Shown here piece after piece: positions 50,452 through 57,963 of a stretch of DNA of 57,963 nt (within the stretch, counting starts at the first letter, position 1; every line of letters begins with the position of its first letter). The DNA comes from SVFI01 sp045588655. GTDB taxonomy: Bacteria; Bacillota; Clostridia; Lachnospirales; Lachnospiraceae. Location of the stretch: the NCBI GenBank assembly GCA_045588655.1, contig JAZNEP010000030.1, forward strand, positions 1-57,963, written 5' to 3'. The notes beneath the pieces are model-generated. The model ran no database searches. It was given only the letters and a program-made list of their open reading frames with translations, and was not told where the DNA came from. The position numbers were made by a program, and so were the translations under genes.

Positions 50452-51594
50452 ATGAAAATTATTGATAAAATTCTTACTATTATTGGCAGTGTGATTACTG
50501 TTGTGCCGTATATGGTATTGGGTGGATATGCGGCAACCTGTGCTAAGAAGCTAGTGACAAGTGACAACACGGGACTAGAGCTTATGATTATAGGGGGCTT
50601 TGTTCTGTTGGCACTGGTGTTCTTATATTTTCACATTATAATTCACGAGGGCGGACACCTTATCGGAGGTCTTTTATCCGGTTGGAAATATTTGTCATTT
50701 CGTGTGGGCAATCTGGTTCTTGTCGAGCAGGACGGAAAGCTTAAATGGAAGAAAATGACGGTTATGGGCACGGGAGGACAGTGTCTGATGATTCCGCCGG
50801 AGTGTGAGTTCGAGAAATGTCCGTTTTTCCTGTATCTATTTGGTGGTGGATTTGCTAATTTGCTGACGGGCGGTATTGCACTTGTAATCGGTATGTTTAC
50901 AGGCGGAATTGCCCAGATGATTCTTGATGTTTTTGCAATTATGGGAATCGGTCTTGGAATTTGCAACCTGTTCCCTGCAAAAATGAGTGGTACAATGAAC
51001 GATGGATATCAGATTTTTGTGGAGCTTCCTAAAAATGATGAAGCCAAAAAATATATGTGCTGTCTTATGACAGCGAATGCAGTTCTTACCCAGCAGGACA
51101 GCACAAAGGCACTTCCTGAAGATATCAGAAATACAATTCTTGCTCTTGATGGCGGAGATATGAGCAACACCGCTGCCTTAAATCTGCTTTTCTTCAAAAA
51201 CACAATCCTTCAGGAGGAGGGGAGATATAAGGAAGCGCAGGAAATTTTTCAAAAGGTTGCAGATAGCCCTGATGCGCTTCAGATTTTTAAGAATGAAGCA
51301 AACTGCGAGTTGCTCTACTATGAAATCATGGGTGAATGCAATGCCGAAAAGATTAAATCAATTTTCGACAAAAAGTTGAGGGAATACATAAAAGCTACCG
51401 CCCTTTATCCTTCACGAAAGCGCCTTATGTACGCATACTATTTAATACATGAGGATGATGAGGCAAAGGCGGATAAAGAATATCAACAGCTTATAAAGGT
51501 GGCAGAAACCAACCCTTCAAGGAGTGAGGGTGCAATAGAGCTTAAGGAAGCAGAACGGATAAGGTTATATCATGAACGCATCAGAAGTGAATAG
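50452..51594 (+). CDS. M50-like membrane metalloprotease with helical C-terminal region
   Basis: A 380-residue membrane protein. Membrane segments occur in the first 200 residues. HEGGH (residues about 64-68) at the end of a membrane helix fits the HExxH zinc site, and NLFPAKMSGTMNDG fits the M50 NPDG-like second site, so it resembles a site-2 protease. The C-terminal 180 residues are soluble, helical and TPR-like (EEGRYKEAQEIFQKVADSP). Substrate unknown. I start at ATG 50452 with AGGAG 6 bases upstream; a TTG at 50425 is less likely. Confidence 0.75.
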   Translation: MKIIDKILTIIGSVITVVPYMVLGGYAATCAKKLVTSDNTGLELMIIGGFVLLALVFLYFHIIIHEGGHLIGGLLSGWKYLSFRVGNLVLVEQDGKLKWKKMTVMGTGGQCLMIPPECEFEKCPFFLYLFGGGFANLLTGGIALVIGMFTGGIAQMILDVFAIMGIGLGICNLFPAKMSGTMNDGYQIFVELPKNDEAKKYMCCLMTANAVLTQQDSTKALPEDIRNTILALDGGDMSNTAALNLLFFKNTILQEEGRYKEAQEIFQKVADSPDALQIFKNEANCELLYYEIMGECNAEKIKSIFDKKLREYIKATALYPSRKRLMYAYYLIHEDDEAKADKEYQQLIKVAETNPSRSEGAIELKEAERIRLYHERIRSE

Positions 51595-51630
51595 AATTTA
51601 TAGAAGCATTGAATTTGAATAATGAGATGC

Positions 51631-51684
51631 AAAACAAGGTATTCTAGATCAGTTTAGGTGGCTGATACAGGATACCTTGTTTTT
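51631..51684 (+). terminator. Terminator after the M50-like gene
   Basis: A long stem (51631-51645 with 51669-51684, one wobble) enclosing a second ATCAG/CTGAT stem, ending in TTTTT. Confidence 0.8.
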
Positions 51685-51774
51685 GTAACTAAGTAGTATT
51701 GTTTTGTAAGTCAGTTGCAGGATTGTTGAAATATAGTAAGCGAATAGATATGATAGGTACGAGGAGGTGACGCA

Positions 51775-52215
51775 ATGAAACTAATACTCAAGGAAAATCC
51801 GAGTGTGGAATTAACTGTGACAGTAGAATATCCCAAGCAGAGTAGCCAAGTATCACGTATCATTCAGAAACTGAGAACAGAGGAGCGGTTTCTAATTGGT
51901 AGCGAGAACGGCAGAAATTATAAAGTCTTGGTGCCGGATATTTTTTATATAGAAAGCGTGGATAAGCGTACTTTTATATATACAAAGGGAATGGTATTCA
52001 GAAGCGAAAAACGCTTGTACCAGTTAGAAAATGAACTGAAAGAATATGATTTTGTGAAAGTGAGTAGAACTTGCTTGGTGAATATTAATGAGCTTGTACA
52101 TATAAAGGCGTTGGCCAACAGTAGATTGGAAGCGGAGCTGACTAATGGAGAAAAAATAATTGTTTCAAGAACTTATATTCCGGAAATAAAAAGAAAGATT
52201 TTTAAGGAGGTGTAG
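51775..52215 (+). CDS. LytTR-domain DNA-binding regulator
   Basis: A 146-residue regulator with only a short N-terminal segment and a LytTR domain (about 45-143): IFYIESVDKRTFIYT, then VKVSRTCLVNINELVHI and EKIIVSRTYIPEIK. No receiver domain is present. Such stand-alone LytTR proteins are typically encoded with a membrane protein that holds them inactive, as in HdrRM and BrsRM of Streptococcus mutans. GGAGGTG stands before the ATG. The next gene begins two bases after its stop. Confidence 0.9.
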   Translation: MKLILKENPSVELTVTVEYPKQSSQVSRIIQKLRTEERFLIGSENGRNYKVLVPDIFYIESVDKRTFIYTKGMVFRSEKRLYQLENELKEYDFVKVSRTCLVNINELVHIKALANSRLEAELTNGEKIIVSRTYIPEIKRKIFKEV

Positions 52216-52217
52216 AT

Positions 52218-52625
52218 GTGAAGAAATATATACAAAAATCTTTAATGTTGTCAGCAATAATATGGATTGTTGTGACGTTAGTTTCGTTCTTGTGTTTTGA
52301 ATATAGGGAAGAGATGAAACTGAATTTCTTAATTGTGATTATGTCGTTTCTGGGTATGGGAATTCATTATTTTACATCGTACATATTCTATGATAGCTTT
52401 TTGAAGGAATTAACCTGTAAATATATTTTAGTGGAAAGTATGGTTCTGGTTATTGGAATATTCAGTGGATGGTTCATCGGAACAAATTGGTGGATGTCTT
52501 TTATATATGTGACCCCCGTTTTTGTTTTAGCGTATTTGTTGGGAATTACACAAATGAGGCGAGATGTTCAAGCAATTAATCTAAAACTTGCTGAAAAGAA
52601 AGTGGGGAAGCCATATGAAGAATAG
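52218..52625 (+). CDS. DUF3021 membrane protein, partner of the LytTR regulator
   Basis: A 135-residue protein with four membrane segments (about 10-28, 37-57, 72-92, 100-118). It starts at GTG with a perfect AAGGAGG 7 bases upstream. DUF3021 genes commonly follow a LytTR regulator, and by analogy the protein may sense an envelope signal and control the regulator; this is inferred. Its end overlaps the CPBP gene. Confidence 0.82.
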   Translation: MKKYIQKSLMLSAIIWIVVTLVSFLCFEYREEMKLNFLIVIMSFLGMGIHYFTSYIFYDSFLKELTCKYILVESMVLVIGIFSGWFIGTNWWMSFIYVTPVFVLAYLLGITQMRRDVQAINLKLAEKKVGKPYEE

Positions 52626-53496
52626 AAGAAAACATATGTCGGATAAATATTTGCTTTCCTTTTTTGTACTTACACTTTTATGGACATGGATATGTGGGTT
52701 CATACCAGTAATATTTGGGTTTACAGGTACACCGGCAGGTTCTTTTCTGTTTTATTTTGGTGGCGGTTCACCTTCTGTGGTAGCATTGGTCCTTGTATTT
52801 TTTACATATCCTAAGGAGAATATAAAAGATTATTTTCGTAGATGTTTTAGTTTCAAATATATGGGATGGAAATGGCCACTAATTACTATCTGCATTTTTT
52901 CCGTAATAACAATTATAAGTCTGTTTATAGGAGTTGGATTATTAAGGTATGATATGCCTACAATGGATTTTATACATGCAATTATTGATAAGCCACTTAC
53001 ACTGCTATTAGTTTTACTGATTTCGCTTATCTCTGGTCCTTTGAATGAAGAATTTGGCTGGAGAGGATATGCGCTTGATAAACTGTTGCTCCGGTTCGGC
53101 TTTTTGGGGGCTTCAACGATATTAGGATTTATATGGGGGATATGGCATCTGCCATGGTATTTTACACCGGGACAGGCACAGTATAATTTATTACAAGATT
53201 CCGTTTTTCATGCAATTATGTTTATTCCGAGTGTGATGATGTTAAGCTCTTGGGTTACCTTTGTTTACATTAAGACAAAGCGTAGCATATTGGCAGGAGC
53301 ATTGGTGCATATGTTCAGTAATTTAATAAGCAGTCAGTTACTGTCCTCTTACACGACAGAGATTAGTATGATTATCCGTTATGCAAATATGGTCTTTTTT
53401 GCCATTATAATTCTATATGTTATTTTTTCAAAGAAATTTGATAATGAGGTAAAAGAGCAGATTGCTACGATGAAAGAAGCTGAAAAGAATTCATAA
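52615..53496 (+). CDS. CPBP family intramembrane metalloprotease
   Basis: A protein of about 293 residues with eight or so membrane helices. The CPBP (CAAX protease/Abi) motifs are visible: EEFGWRGYALDKLL for EExxxR, GFIWGIWHLPWYF with the catalytic His, and ALVHMFSN for HxxxN. Many such proteins give self-immunity to bacteriocins. I start at ATG 52615 with GGGGA upstream; it overlaps the DUF3021 gene by 11 bases, so the three genes 51775-53496 form one operon. Confidence 0.88.
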   Translation: MKNRRKHMSDKYLLSFFVLTLLWTWICGFIPVIFGFTGTPAGSFLFYFGGGSPSVVALVLVFFTYPKENIKDYFRRCFSFKYMGWKWPLITICIFSVITIISLFIGVGLLRYDMPTMDFIHAIIDKPLTLLLVLLISLISGPLNEEFGWRGYALDKLLLRFGFLGASTILGFIWGIWHLPWYFTPGQAQYNLLQDSVFHAIMFIPSVMMLSSWVTFVYIKTKRSILAGALVHMFSNLISSQLLSSYTTEISMIIRYANMVFFAIIILYVIFSKKFDNEVKEQIATMKEAEKNS

Positions 53497-53544
53497 TTGA
53501 TTAAAAGGTGTTATAATTATATTATCGAGATAAAATTTTGATAA

Positions 53545-53661
53545 GGAGAACCGGTATATTTAACAAGGAATGGATACGGTGCAATGGTTGTGTTAAGCTT
53601 AGAGGCATACTCAAAACTTACAGACATTAGATGGGGCAGACAGATAGGCGGCAGAAAATGA
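53545..53661 (+). pseudogene. Truncated Phd/YefM-type antitoxin remnant
   Basis: The frame reads EPVYLTRNGYGAMVVLSLEA, then YSKLTD, matching the EPVxITKNGxGxMVVxS core of Phd/YefM antitoxins. It has an upstream stop at 53542, so the first 20 or so residues are missing, and after SKLTD the sequence changes to an unrelated tail and stops at 53659. No toxin gene follows. A decayed toxin-antitoxin module is the best reading. Confidence 0.65.
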
Positions 53662-53731
53662 AAAAAGATATAAGCTATTTTAATGGTTTTTCATAGTGCT
53701 GATACCTTGTGAAGGAAGTTGTGGAGGAAAT

Positions 53732-55717
53732 ATGAGATATCAGATTAAGCATGCGTTGGTACAATACGCTGCGAATACTATATTAGAGGATGTAAATTTT
53801 GAAATACACGATCGAGAAAAGATCGCTGTGGTAGGAAGAAACGGTTGTGGTAAAACCACCCTGCTAAAGCTGATTGCAGGGGATATACATATGAATAATC
53901 TGGATAGTGACGAAGAGTGCGGTATCGTGATGGCAGGAAAGCAGGAGATTGGGTTCCTGCGCCAAATCAGTTTTCCGGATGGTGAAGTGACGGTAGAGGA
54001 AGAAATAAAGAAAACGTTTGCACCGGTGTTTGCTTGTGAAAAACGCATGGCAGAGTTAGAGGAACTTATGCAGGAAGAGGGAGAAAGTCCGGCTCTGTTT
54101 GGAGAGTATGATTTTTTACAAAAGAAGATGGAAGCATTACAGGGATATACTTGGAAAAGGGATATGGAGGTCATCTTCCAACAGTTTGGGTTTGCGTTAG
54201 AGGACTTACAAAGACCAATCGGAAGCTTTTCGGGCGGACAACAGACCAAGGTGGCGTTTATTAAGCTTTTGCTAAGCAGACCGGATATTATGCTTCTGGA
54301 TGAGCCTACCAACCACTTGGATTTGCCAACCATTGAATGGCTGGAAAATTATCTGAGAAGTTATGATAAAGCAGTAGTGATTGTTTCTCATGACAGAATG
54401 TTTTTGGACCGGATTATTGATGTGACTTATGAAATTGAATATCATCGCATAAAGCGCTATCCGGGGAATTATTCCGCATTTCTCAAGCGTAAAGAAGAGA
54501 ATTTGTTGAAGCAGGAAAAGGATTACGAACTACAGCAGAAGGAAATCCAAAGGCTGACGGAGTGGATAGAAATGTGGAAAAACACGCCAACTAAGGTGGC
54601 GGCAACACGCTCCAAGAGAATGGCGATTGAGCATATGGTAAAGATAGAAAAGCCCAGACGTTTTGATACCAAAACATTTCACATACTATTTAAACCAAGG
54701 ATGGAGAGCTATTCGGATGTATTGATTGCAAAAAATCTTAAAATCGGATATGACAGTGTGCTCAGCCAGGTTAATCTTCATTTGCGTAAAAAGGAGCGCT
54801 TGGCGATTTTGGGTGAAAATGGTAAGGGTAAGTCCACTTTATTGAAAACATTGGTAGAAATAGTACCTCCTTTGGGAGGTAGTTTTGTGATAGGACAGAA
54901 TGTGGAATATGGATATTTTGACCAGCAAAAAGCAGTAGTGGATGATGCGGATCCTAATCAGACTGTACTGGAGAATTTTTGGGAAGTGTATCCCAAGTTA
55001 AAAAGAGAAGAAGTGCGTAGTGCTCTGGGAAGTTTCTTGTTTTCCGGTGAGGAAGTGGAGAAATTAATAGGGCAGCTTTCCGGAGGAGAAAAAGTACGTC
55101 TGGCTCTTTGTAAGATGATGCAGACCAAACCAAACCTGCTGATATTGGATGAGCCTACTAATCATATGGATATTATGGGAAAGCAGGCATTGGAACAAAT
55201 GTTGCAGGTATTTGAAGGCACGGTTCTTTTTGTGTCTCATGACCGCTATTTTATCAAGCAGGTGGCTACGGGGATTCTGGAGTTTGGCAAGGATAATGTC
55301 ACCCAATATGACTATGGTTATGAGGAGTATTTGGCAGAAAAACAGAAACGTGAGAATCTAAGCAGAACAGATTCGGAGAAGAGAAATGCGACTTCATCCG
55401 CTTTGAATAAAAATGGTGGCGGGAATGGAAAGAAGAATTCGGAGCCTACGCTTGGGGACGTATTCAACAAAAAAGAATATTATAATCCGGGCAAGGTAAA
55501 ATCCCGCTTGCTGAAACAGTTGGAAAAATATTACAAACAATTGGCAGAAAGCGAAGAGAAATCAAATGAACTGAAGCTTCGCCTGATGGATCCGGCATTG
55601 GCGTCAGATTATCAGACGCTTATGGAATTACAAACGGAATTAGATGCAGAGGGGCATCTTCAGGAAAGTCTGTTGGAGAGAATCTTAGAGGCGGAAACAG
55701 AACTGGAAGAATTGTAA
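53732..55717 (+). CDS. ABC-F family ATPase
   Basis: A soluble twin-ATPase of about 661 residues. First site: GRNGCGKTTLLKLIAG, FSGGQQTKVAF, LLDEPTNHLD. Second site: GENGKGKSTLLK, LSGGEKVRLAL, LILDEPTNHMD. The linker is highly charged (about 230-320). A C-terminal low-complexity stretch (NGGGNGKKNSE) and a coiled coil (about 600-661) follow. ABC-F proteins displace antibiotics or assist translation; which is true here cannot be said. I start at ATG 53732 with GGAGG upstream. It is different from the Uup-like protein at 27 kb. Confidence 0.9.
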   Translation: MRYQIKHALVQYAANTILEDVNFEIHDREKIAVVGRNGCGKTTLLKLIAGDIHMNNLDSDEECGIVMAGKQEIGFLRQISFPDGEVTVEEEIKKTFAPVFACEKRMAELEELMQEEGESPALFGEYDFLQKKMEALQGYTWKRDMEVIFQQFGFALEDLQRPIGSFSGGQQTKVAFIKLLLSRPDIMLLDEPTNHLDLPTIEWLENYLRSYDKAVVIVSHDRMFLDRIIDVTYEIEYHRIKRYPGNYSAFLKRKEENLLKQEKDYELQQKEIQRLTEWIEMWKNTPTKVAATRSKRMAIEHMVKIEKPRRFDTKTFHILFKPRMESYSDVLIAKNLKIGYDSVLSQVNLHLRKKERLAILGENGKGKSTLLKTLVEIVPPLGGSFVIGQNVEYGYFDQQKAVVDDADPNQTVLENFWEVYPKLKREEVRSALGSFLFSGEEVEKLIGQLSGGEKVRLALCKMMQTKPNLLILDEPTNHMDIMGKQALEQMLQVFEGTVLFVSHDRYFIKQVATGILEFGKDNVTQYDYGYEEYLAEKQKRENLSRTDSEKRNATSSALNKNGGGNGKKNSEPTLGDVFNKKEYYNPGKVKSRLLKQLEKYYKQLAESEEKSNELKLRLMDPALASDYQTLMELQTELDAEGHLQESLLERILEAETELEEL

Positions 55718-55798
55718 AAAGCTAATTGAAATATGTTTTTAAGAAATCTTAAAAGCGGGGCAATGTTGAATTTGTGAAGAAGCAAATGGGAGCATATT

Positions 55799-56461
55799 AT
55801 GAATATTAAATTAATTATTTTTGATTTTGATGGAACCATAATGGATACAAGAAAGACAATTGTAATTGCAAAACAAGAAACCATGAGACAAATGGGACTT
55901 GCTGTTGCAGATGAGCAGACTTGTGCAGAAACCATAGGTTTATCTGCCAAGCTTGCATTTAAACATACTTATCCGGAACTGACCGATGAGATGTTAGATT
56001 TGTGTGTACAAAACTATAGAAAGATTTTTGATGAGATAAAAGAAACGGAGCCTCCAACGCTATTTGATAATGTGGTAGATACGTTGAATAAGTTGAAAGA
56101 GAAAGGAATTGTATGCACAATCGCTACTTCAAGAAACGGAAAATCTCTTAGAGAATTTCTTGATAAGATGAATATTACGAATCTTTTTCAGTATGTTTTA
56201 GCAGCGGAAGATACAACATTACTAAAGCCCAATGCAGAACCGGTGATTAAGACATTGAATGATCTATTATATGACAAAGAACAAACACTTGTTGTTGGAG
56301 ATATGCCATTTGATATTCTTATGGGAAAAAATGCAGGTGTTCATACATGCGGTGTAACTTATGGAAATTCAGATAAGGATGGATTGTTAGAAGCCGGAGC
56401 AGATTTTGTTATCGATGGTATAAGTGAATTACTTGATATTTTATCAATCGAAAGACTTTAA
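55799..56461 (+). CDS. HAD-family phosphatase (phosphoglycolate phosphatase-like)
   Basis: A 220-residue hydrolase of the HAD IA subgroup. Motif I IFDFDGTIMDT (Asp9, Asp11), motif II ATSR, motif III LKPNAEPV with Lys, and motif IV VVGDMPFD are complete, with a helical cap between motifs I and II. Likely substrates are small sugar phosphates or phosphoglycolate; not known. The start is ATG 55799, with GGGAG 8 bases upstream. Confidence 0.9.
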   Translation: MNIKLIIFDFDGTIMDTRKTIVIAKQETMRQMGLAVADEQTCAETIGLSAKLAFKHTYPELTDEMLDLCVQNYRKIFDEIKETEPPTLFDNVVDTLNKLKEKGIVCTIATSRNGKSLREFLDKMNITNLFQYVLAAEDTTLLKPNAEPVIKTLNDLLYDKEQTLVVGDMPFDILMGKNAGVHTCGVTYGNSDKDGLLEAGADFVIDGISELLDILSIERL

Positions 56462-56464
56462 TGA

Positions 56465-56539
56465 CTATCAAATGTAGAGCATGGATATACGATTGACAAG
56501 GATGGTAATGTGATTCTGTTTGGGATTCCATTTGGTTAA
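56465..56539 (+). pseudogene. Possible C-terminal coding remnant
   Basis: After the HAD gene a short frame reads NVEHGYTIDKDGNVILFG IPFG and stops. It looks like the end of a protein but has no start or ribosome site. Origin unknown. Confidence 0.3.
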
Positions 56540-56576
56540 GTATTAGGTAAATCAATTTGAATTTGTAGGTGATGAA

Positions 56577-57089
56577 ATGGTATACAGACTACCGGAAATT
56601 AGCGATAAAAACATCTTGCAGGAATACATGCAGGAGCACTATGACAACAAAGAATCTAGCATTAGTGCAAGCCTTGGATTACTGGCTTCTGAGTATGCTG
56701 ACTGGGTAGAAAAGATACAAAGAAACGCTTTTGAAGGGGATGAGCAATGGGGCAAATCCTTGTTGTATCTTTGCTTTGATAATAACAAACTCATTGGCTT
56801 GTTAAGTATACGTTATGAATTGCCAGAAAAACTCATTGAAAGATATGGTAACATCGGGTATGGTGTAAGACCGTCCGAAAGAAATAAAGGTTATGCTACC
56901 ACCATGCTTTGCTATGCATTGTCTGTCTGCAATGAAAAAGGAATGGACAAGGTCTTACTCGGTTGCTATAAGGACAACCTGGCATCCGCAGCCACCATCA
57001 AAAAGAACGGAGGAATACGCTCTAAAGATGGGGGGATGCAAGGTGGAATGAGAAAAAATTCTAATCTCCCCCTTGCATTCCTATTGTAA
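56577..57089 (+). CDS. GNAT acetyltransferase with an altered C-terminus
   Basis: A 170-residue protein. The acetyl-CoA motif is RPSERNKGYATTM (about 98-110), followed by VLLGCYKDNLASAATIKKNGG, the usual GNAT pattern. In related proteins the final beta strand and RYWI-like tail follow; here residues 147-170 read IRSKDGGMQGGMRKNSNLPL and then hydrophobic residues, with no family resemblance. The change coincides with an inverted repeat at 57034-57081. It may be a truncated gene with a fortuitous tail. A GTAGGTG box precedes the ATG. Confidence 0.7.
   Translation: MVYRLPEISDKNILQEYMQEHYDNKESSISASLGLLASEYADWVEKIQRNAFEGDEQWGKSLLYLCFDNNKLIGLLSIRYELPEKLIERYGNIGYGVRPSERNKGYATTMLCYALSVCNEKGMDKVLLGCYKDNLASAATIKKNGGIRSKDGGMQGGMRKNSNLPLAFLL
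57034..57081. repeat. Inverted repeat at the end of the GNAT gene
   Basis: GGATGCAAGGTGG (57034-57046) pairs with CCCCCTTGCATTCC (57068-57081) apart from one bulge and one mismatch. The loop is A-rich. It could be the end of a mobile element or a hairpin. Confidence 0.4.
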
Positions 57090-57222
57090 GTGTGCTATTA
57101 TAAGTGTCCGGCTCTGTGGCCGTAACTGAATATTTTACCTTCGGTATTTATTTGGCAAAGACCAATTAAGACCAGACCGACTTGGCAAGATATGAAAATA
57201 TAACTACCAGGAGGAAGTAACA

Positions 57223-57963
57223 ATGATTACGATGGAGAATGTATGCAAATCGTACAAGGTTGCAAAAAGAAACGCAGGATTTGGTGAGGCCTGCAAAGCT
57301 TTATTTCACCGGGAGTATGAGGTGATTCATGCTCTGAACGATATCAGCTTTACCATCAGGGAAGGCGAAATGGTTGGGTATATTGGTCCAAACGGGGCCG
57401 GTAAAAGCTCAACAATCAAGATTCTTAGCGGAATATTGACACCGGATAGCGGAACGGTTTTGGTGGATGGTCGAATCCCTTATAGGGACAGAGTGGATCA
57501 TGTGCGCCGGATTGGCGTGGTTTTCGGCCAACGTTCGCAACTATGGTGGGATGTTCCGGTCATAGACTCCTTTGAATTGTTAAAGGATATCTATTCAATT
57601 TCCAATAGTACATACAAAAATAATTTAGAAGAACTGACAGAATTATTGGAGCTACAGGAGTTACTACGTTCCCCCGCAAGACAATTGTCGCTTGGGCAGA
57701 GGATGCGTTGTGAAATCGCTGCATCTCTTTTGCATAGTCCGAAAATTCTGTTTTTGGACGAGCCGACGATAGGACTGGATGCTGTTTCTAAAATTGCTGT
57801 GCGTGAGTTCATCAAAAAGCAGAACGAATTGCATAACAGATCGGTTATTTTATCGACTCACGATATGCAGGATATTGAAGCACTTTCCAAACGGATTATC
57901 CTAATCGGAAAAGGAAGTATTTTGCTTGACGGTACCTTGGAAGATATTAAGAAGGGCGATGCC
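57223..57963 (+). CDS. ABC transporter ATP-binding protein, ABC-2 export type (partial)
   Basis: The first 247 residues of an ATPase that runs off the right edge. Motifs: Walker A IGPNGAGKSSTIK (about residue 55), LSLGQRMRCEIAASLL (signature), ILFLDEPTIGLD (Walker B) and the His switch in STHDMQD. The N-terminal insertion between the first strand and Walker A (KSYKVAKRNAGFGEACKALF) is typical of the YadG/daunorubicin-like group that pairs with ABC-2 permeases. AGGAGG lies 8 bases before the ATG. The permease genes would be expected to follow, outside the window. Confidence 0.9.
   Translation, partial: MITMENVCKSYKVAKRNAGFGEACKALFHREYEVIHALNDISFTIREGEMVGYIGPNGAGKSSTIKILSGILTPDSGTVLVDGRIPYRDRVDHVRRIGVVFGQRSQLWWDVPVIDSFELLKDIYSISNSTYKNNLEELTELLELQELLRSPARQLSLGQRMRCEIAASLLHSPKILFLDEPTIGLDAVSKIAVREFIKKQNELHNRSVILSTHDMQDIEALSKRIILIGKGSILLDGTLEDIKKGDA

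Noticed and set aside
53740..54333. 197-codon minus-strand frame within the ABC-F gene
   Set aside because: Antisense to the first ATPase domain; Ser- and Ile-rich translation typical of a shadow.
48734..57222. Integrated prophage or conjugative element
   Set aside because: No integrase, phage structural or transfer gene is present; the remnants suggest small events only.
1..57963. CRISPR array
   Set aside because: No regularly spaced direct repeats of 25-40 bases were seen; the only repeats are codon-level repeats in the surface protein gene.
1..57963. tRNA and rRNA genes
   Set aside because: No cloverleaf with GTTCRA-type T-loop or rRNA core sequence was noticed in the intergenic gaps.

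Overview
The window is a stretch of low-to-moderate GC Gram-positive (Firmicutes) chromosome. Its gene content and gene order fit an anaerobic, fermentative, probably spore-forming member of the Lachnospiraceae (Clostridia). Supporting genes are pyruvate formate-lyase, pyruvate phosphate dikinase, a complete F-type ATP synthase operon with a sodium-type c subunit, MecA, CwlD, an SleB-type hydrolase, and the cluster uvrC-hprK-glcK-murB-rapZ-whiA-HPr/Crh. Family calls come from reading motifs by eye; the genus cannot be fixed from the sequence alone.

Layout. 1-3 kb: 5' part of pflB (minus strand), a DUF1461 membrane protein, a DUF1858 protein and mecA (minus). 3-10 kb: a gene-poor leader with a good promoter and several hairpins, a small unknown gene, then envelope and housekeeping genes (GH18 hydrolase, cwlD, threonylcarbamoyl-AMP synthase, rpiB, dCMP deaminase, coiled-coil SleB-like hydrolase) and a DUF402 gene (minus). 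10.7-17.9 kb: atpZ-I-B-E-F-H-A-G-D-C, closed by a strong terminator. 18-25.5 kb: a small unknown gene, a methyltransferase, an 844-residue exported protein ending in what looks like a dead C39-like domain, and a large BspA/InlB-type surface protein. 25.5-33 kb: queT (minus) behind a preQ1-I riboswitch, a YlmH-like S4 protein, an Uup-like ABC-F ATPase, a GIY-YIG protein, a diguanylate cyclase, an EamA transporter (minus) and a chemotaxis receptor without an extracellular domain. 33-44.3 kb: ftsH, then the uvrC to crh-like cluster, a lipid kinase and fba. 44.6-48.7 kb: cyclophilin (minus), an acetyltransferase and ppdK.

From about 48.7 kb the window becomes more accessory. It holds an epimerase-like protein, a fluoride exporter, an M50-like membrane protease, a LytTR/DUF3021/CPBP-protease operon, an ABC-F ATPase, a HAD phosphatase, a GNAT protein with an altered C-terminus and the start of an ABC exporter. 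Between these lie short coding remnants, the clearest being a truncated Phd/YefM antitoxin.

How the genes connect. PflB, Fba, PpdK, RpiB and GlcK are central carbon enzymes. HprK and the HPr-like protein form a Ser46 phosphorylation switch that probably senses glycolytic state, but the HPr-like protein has Glu instead of His at position 15, so it should be regulatory (Crh-like) and not a sugar-transport carrier. MurB, RapZ, WhiA and FtsH link to wall synthesis and division. CwlD, the GH18 protein and the SleB-like protein point to spore cortex or wall turnover. The most useful leads are the Glu15 Crh-like protein, the sodium signature of the ATP synthase, the structured leader near 3.1 kb, the degenerate C39-like domain and the RapZ P-loop change.
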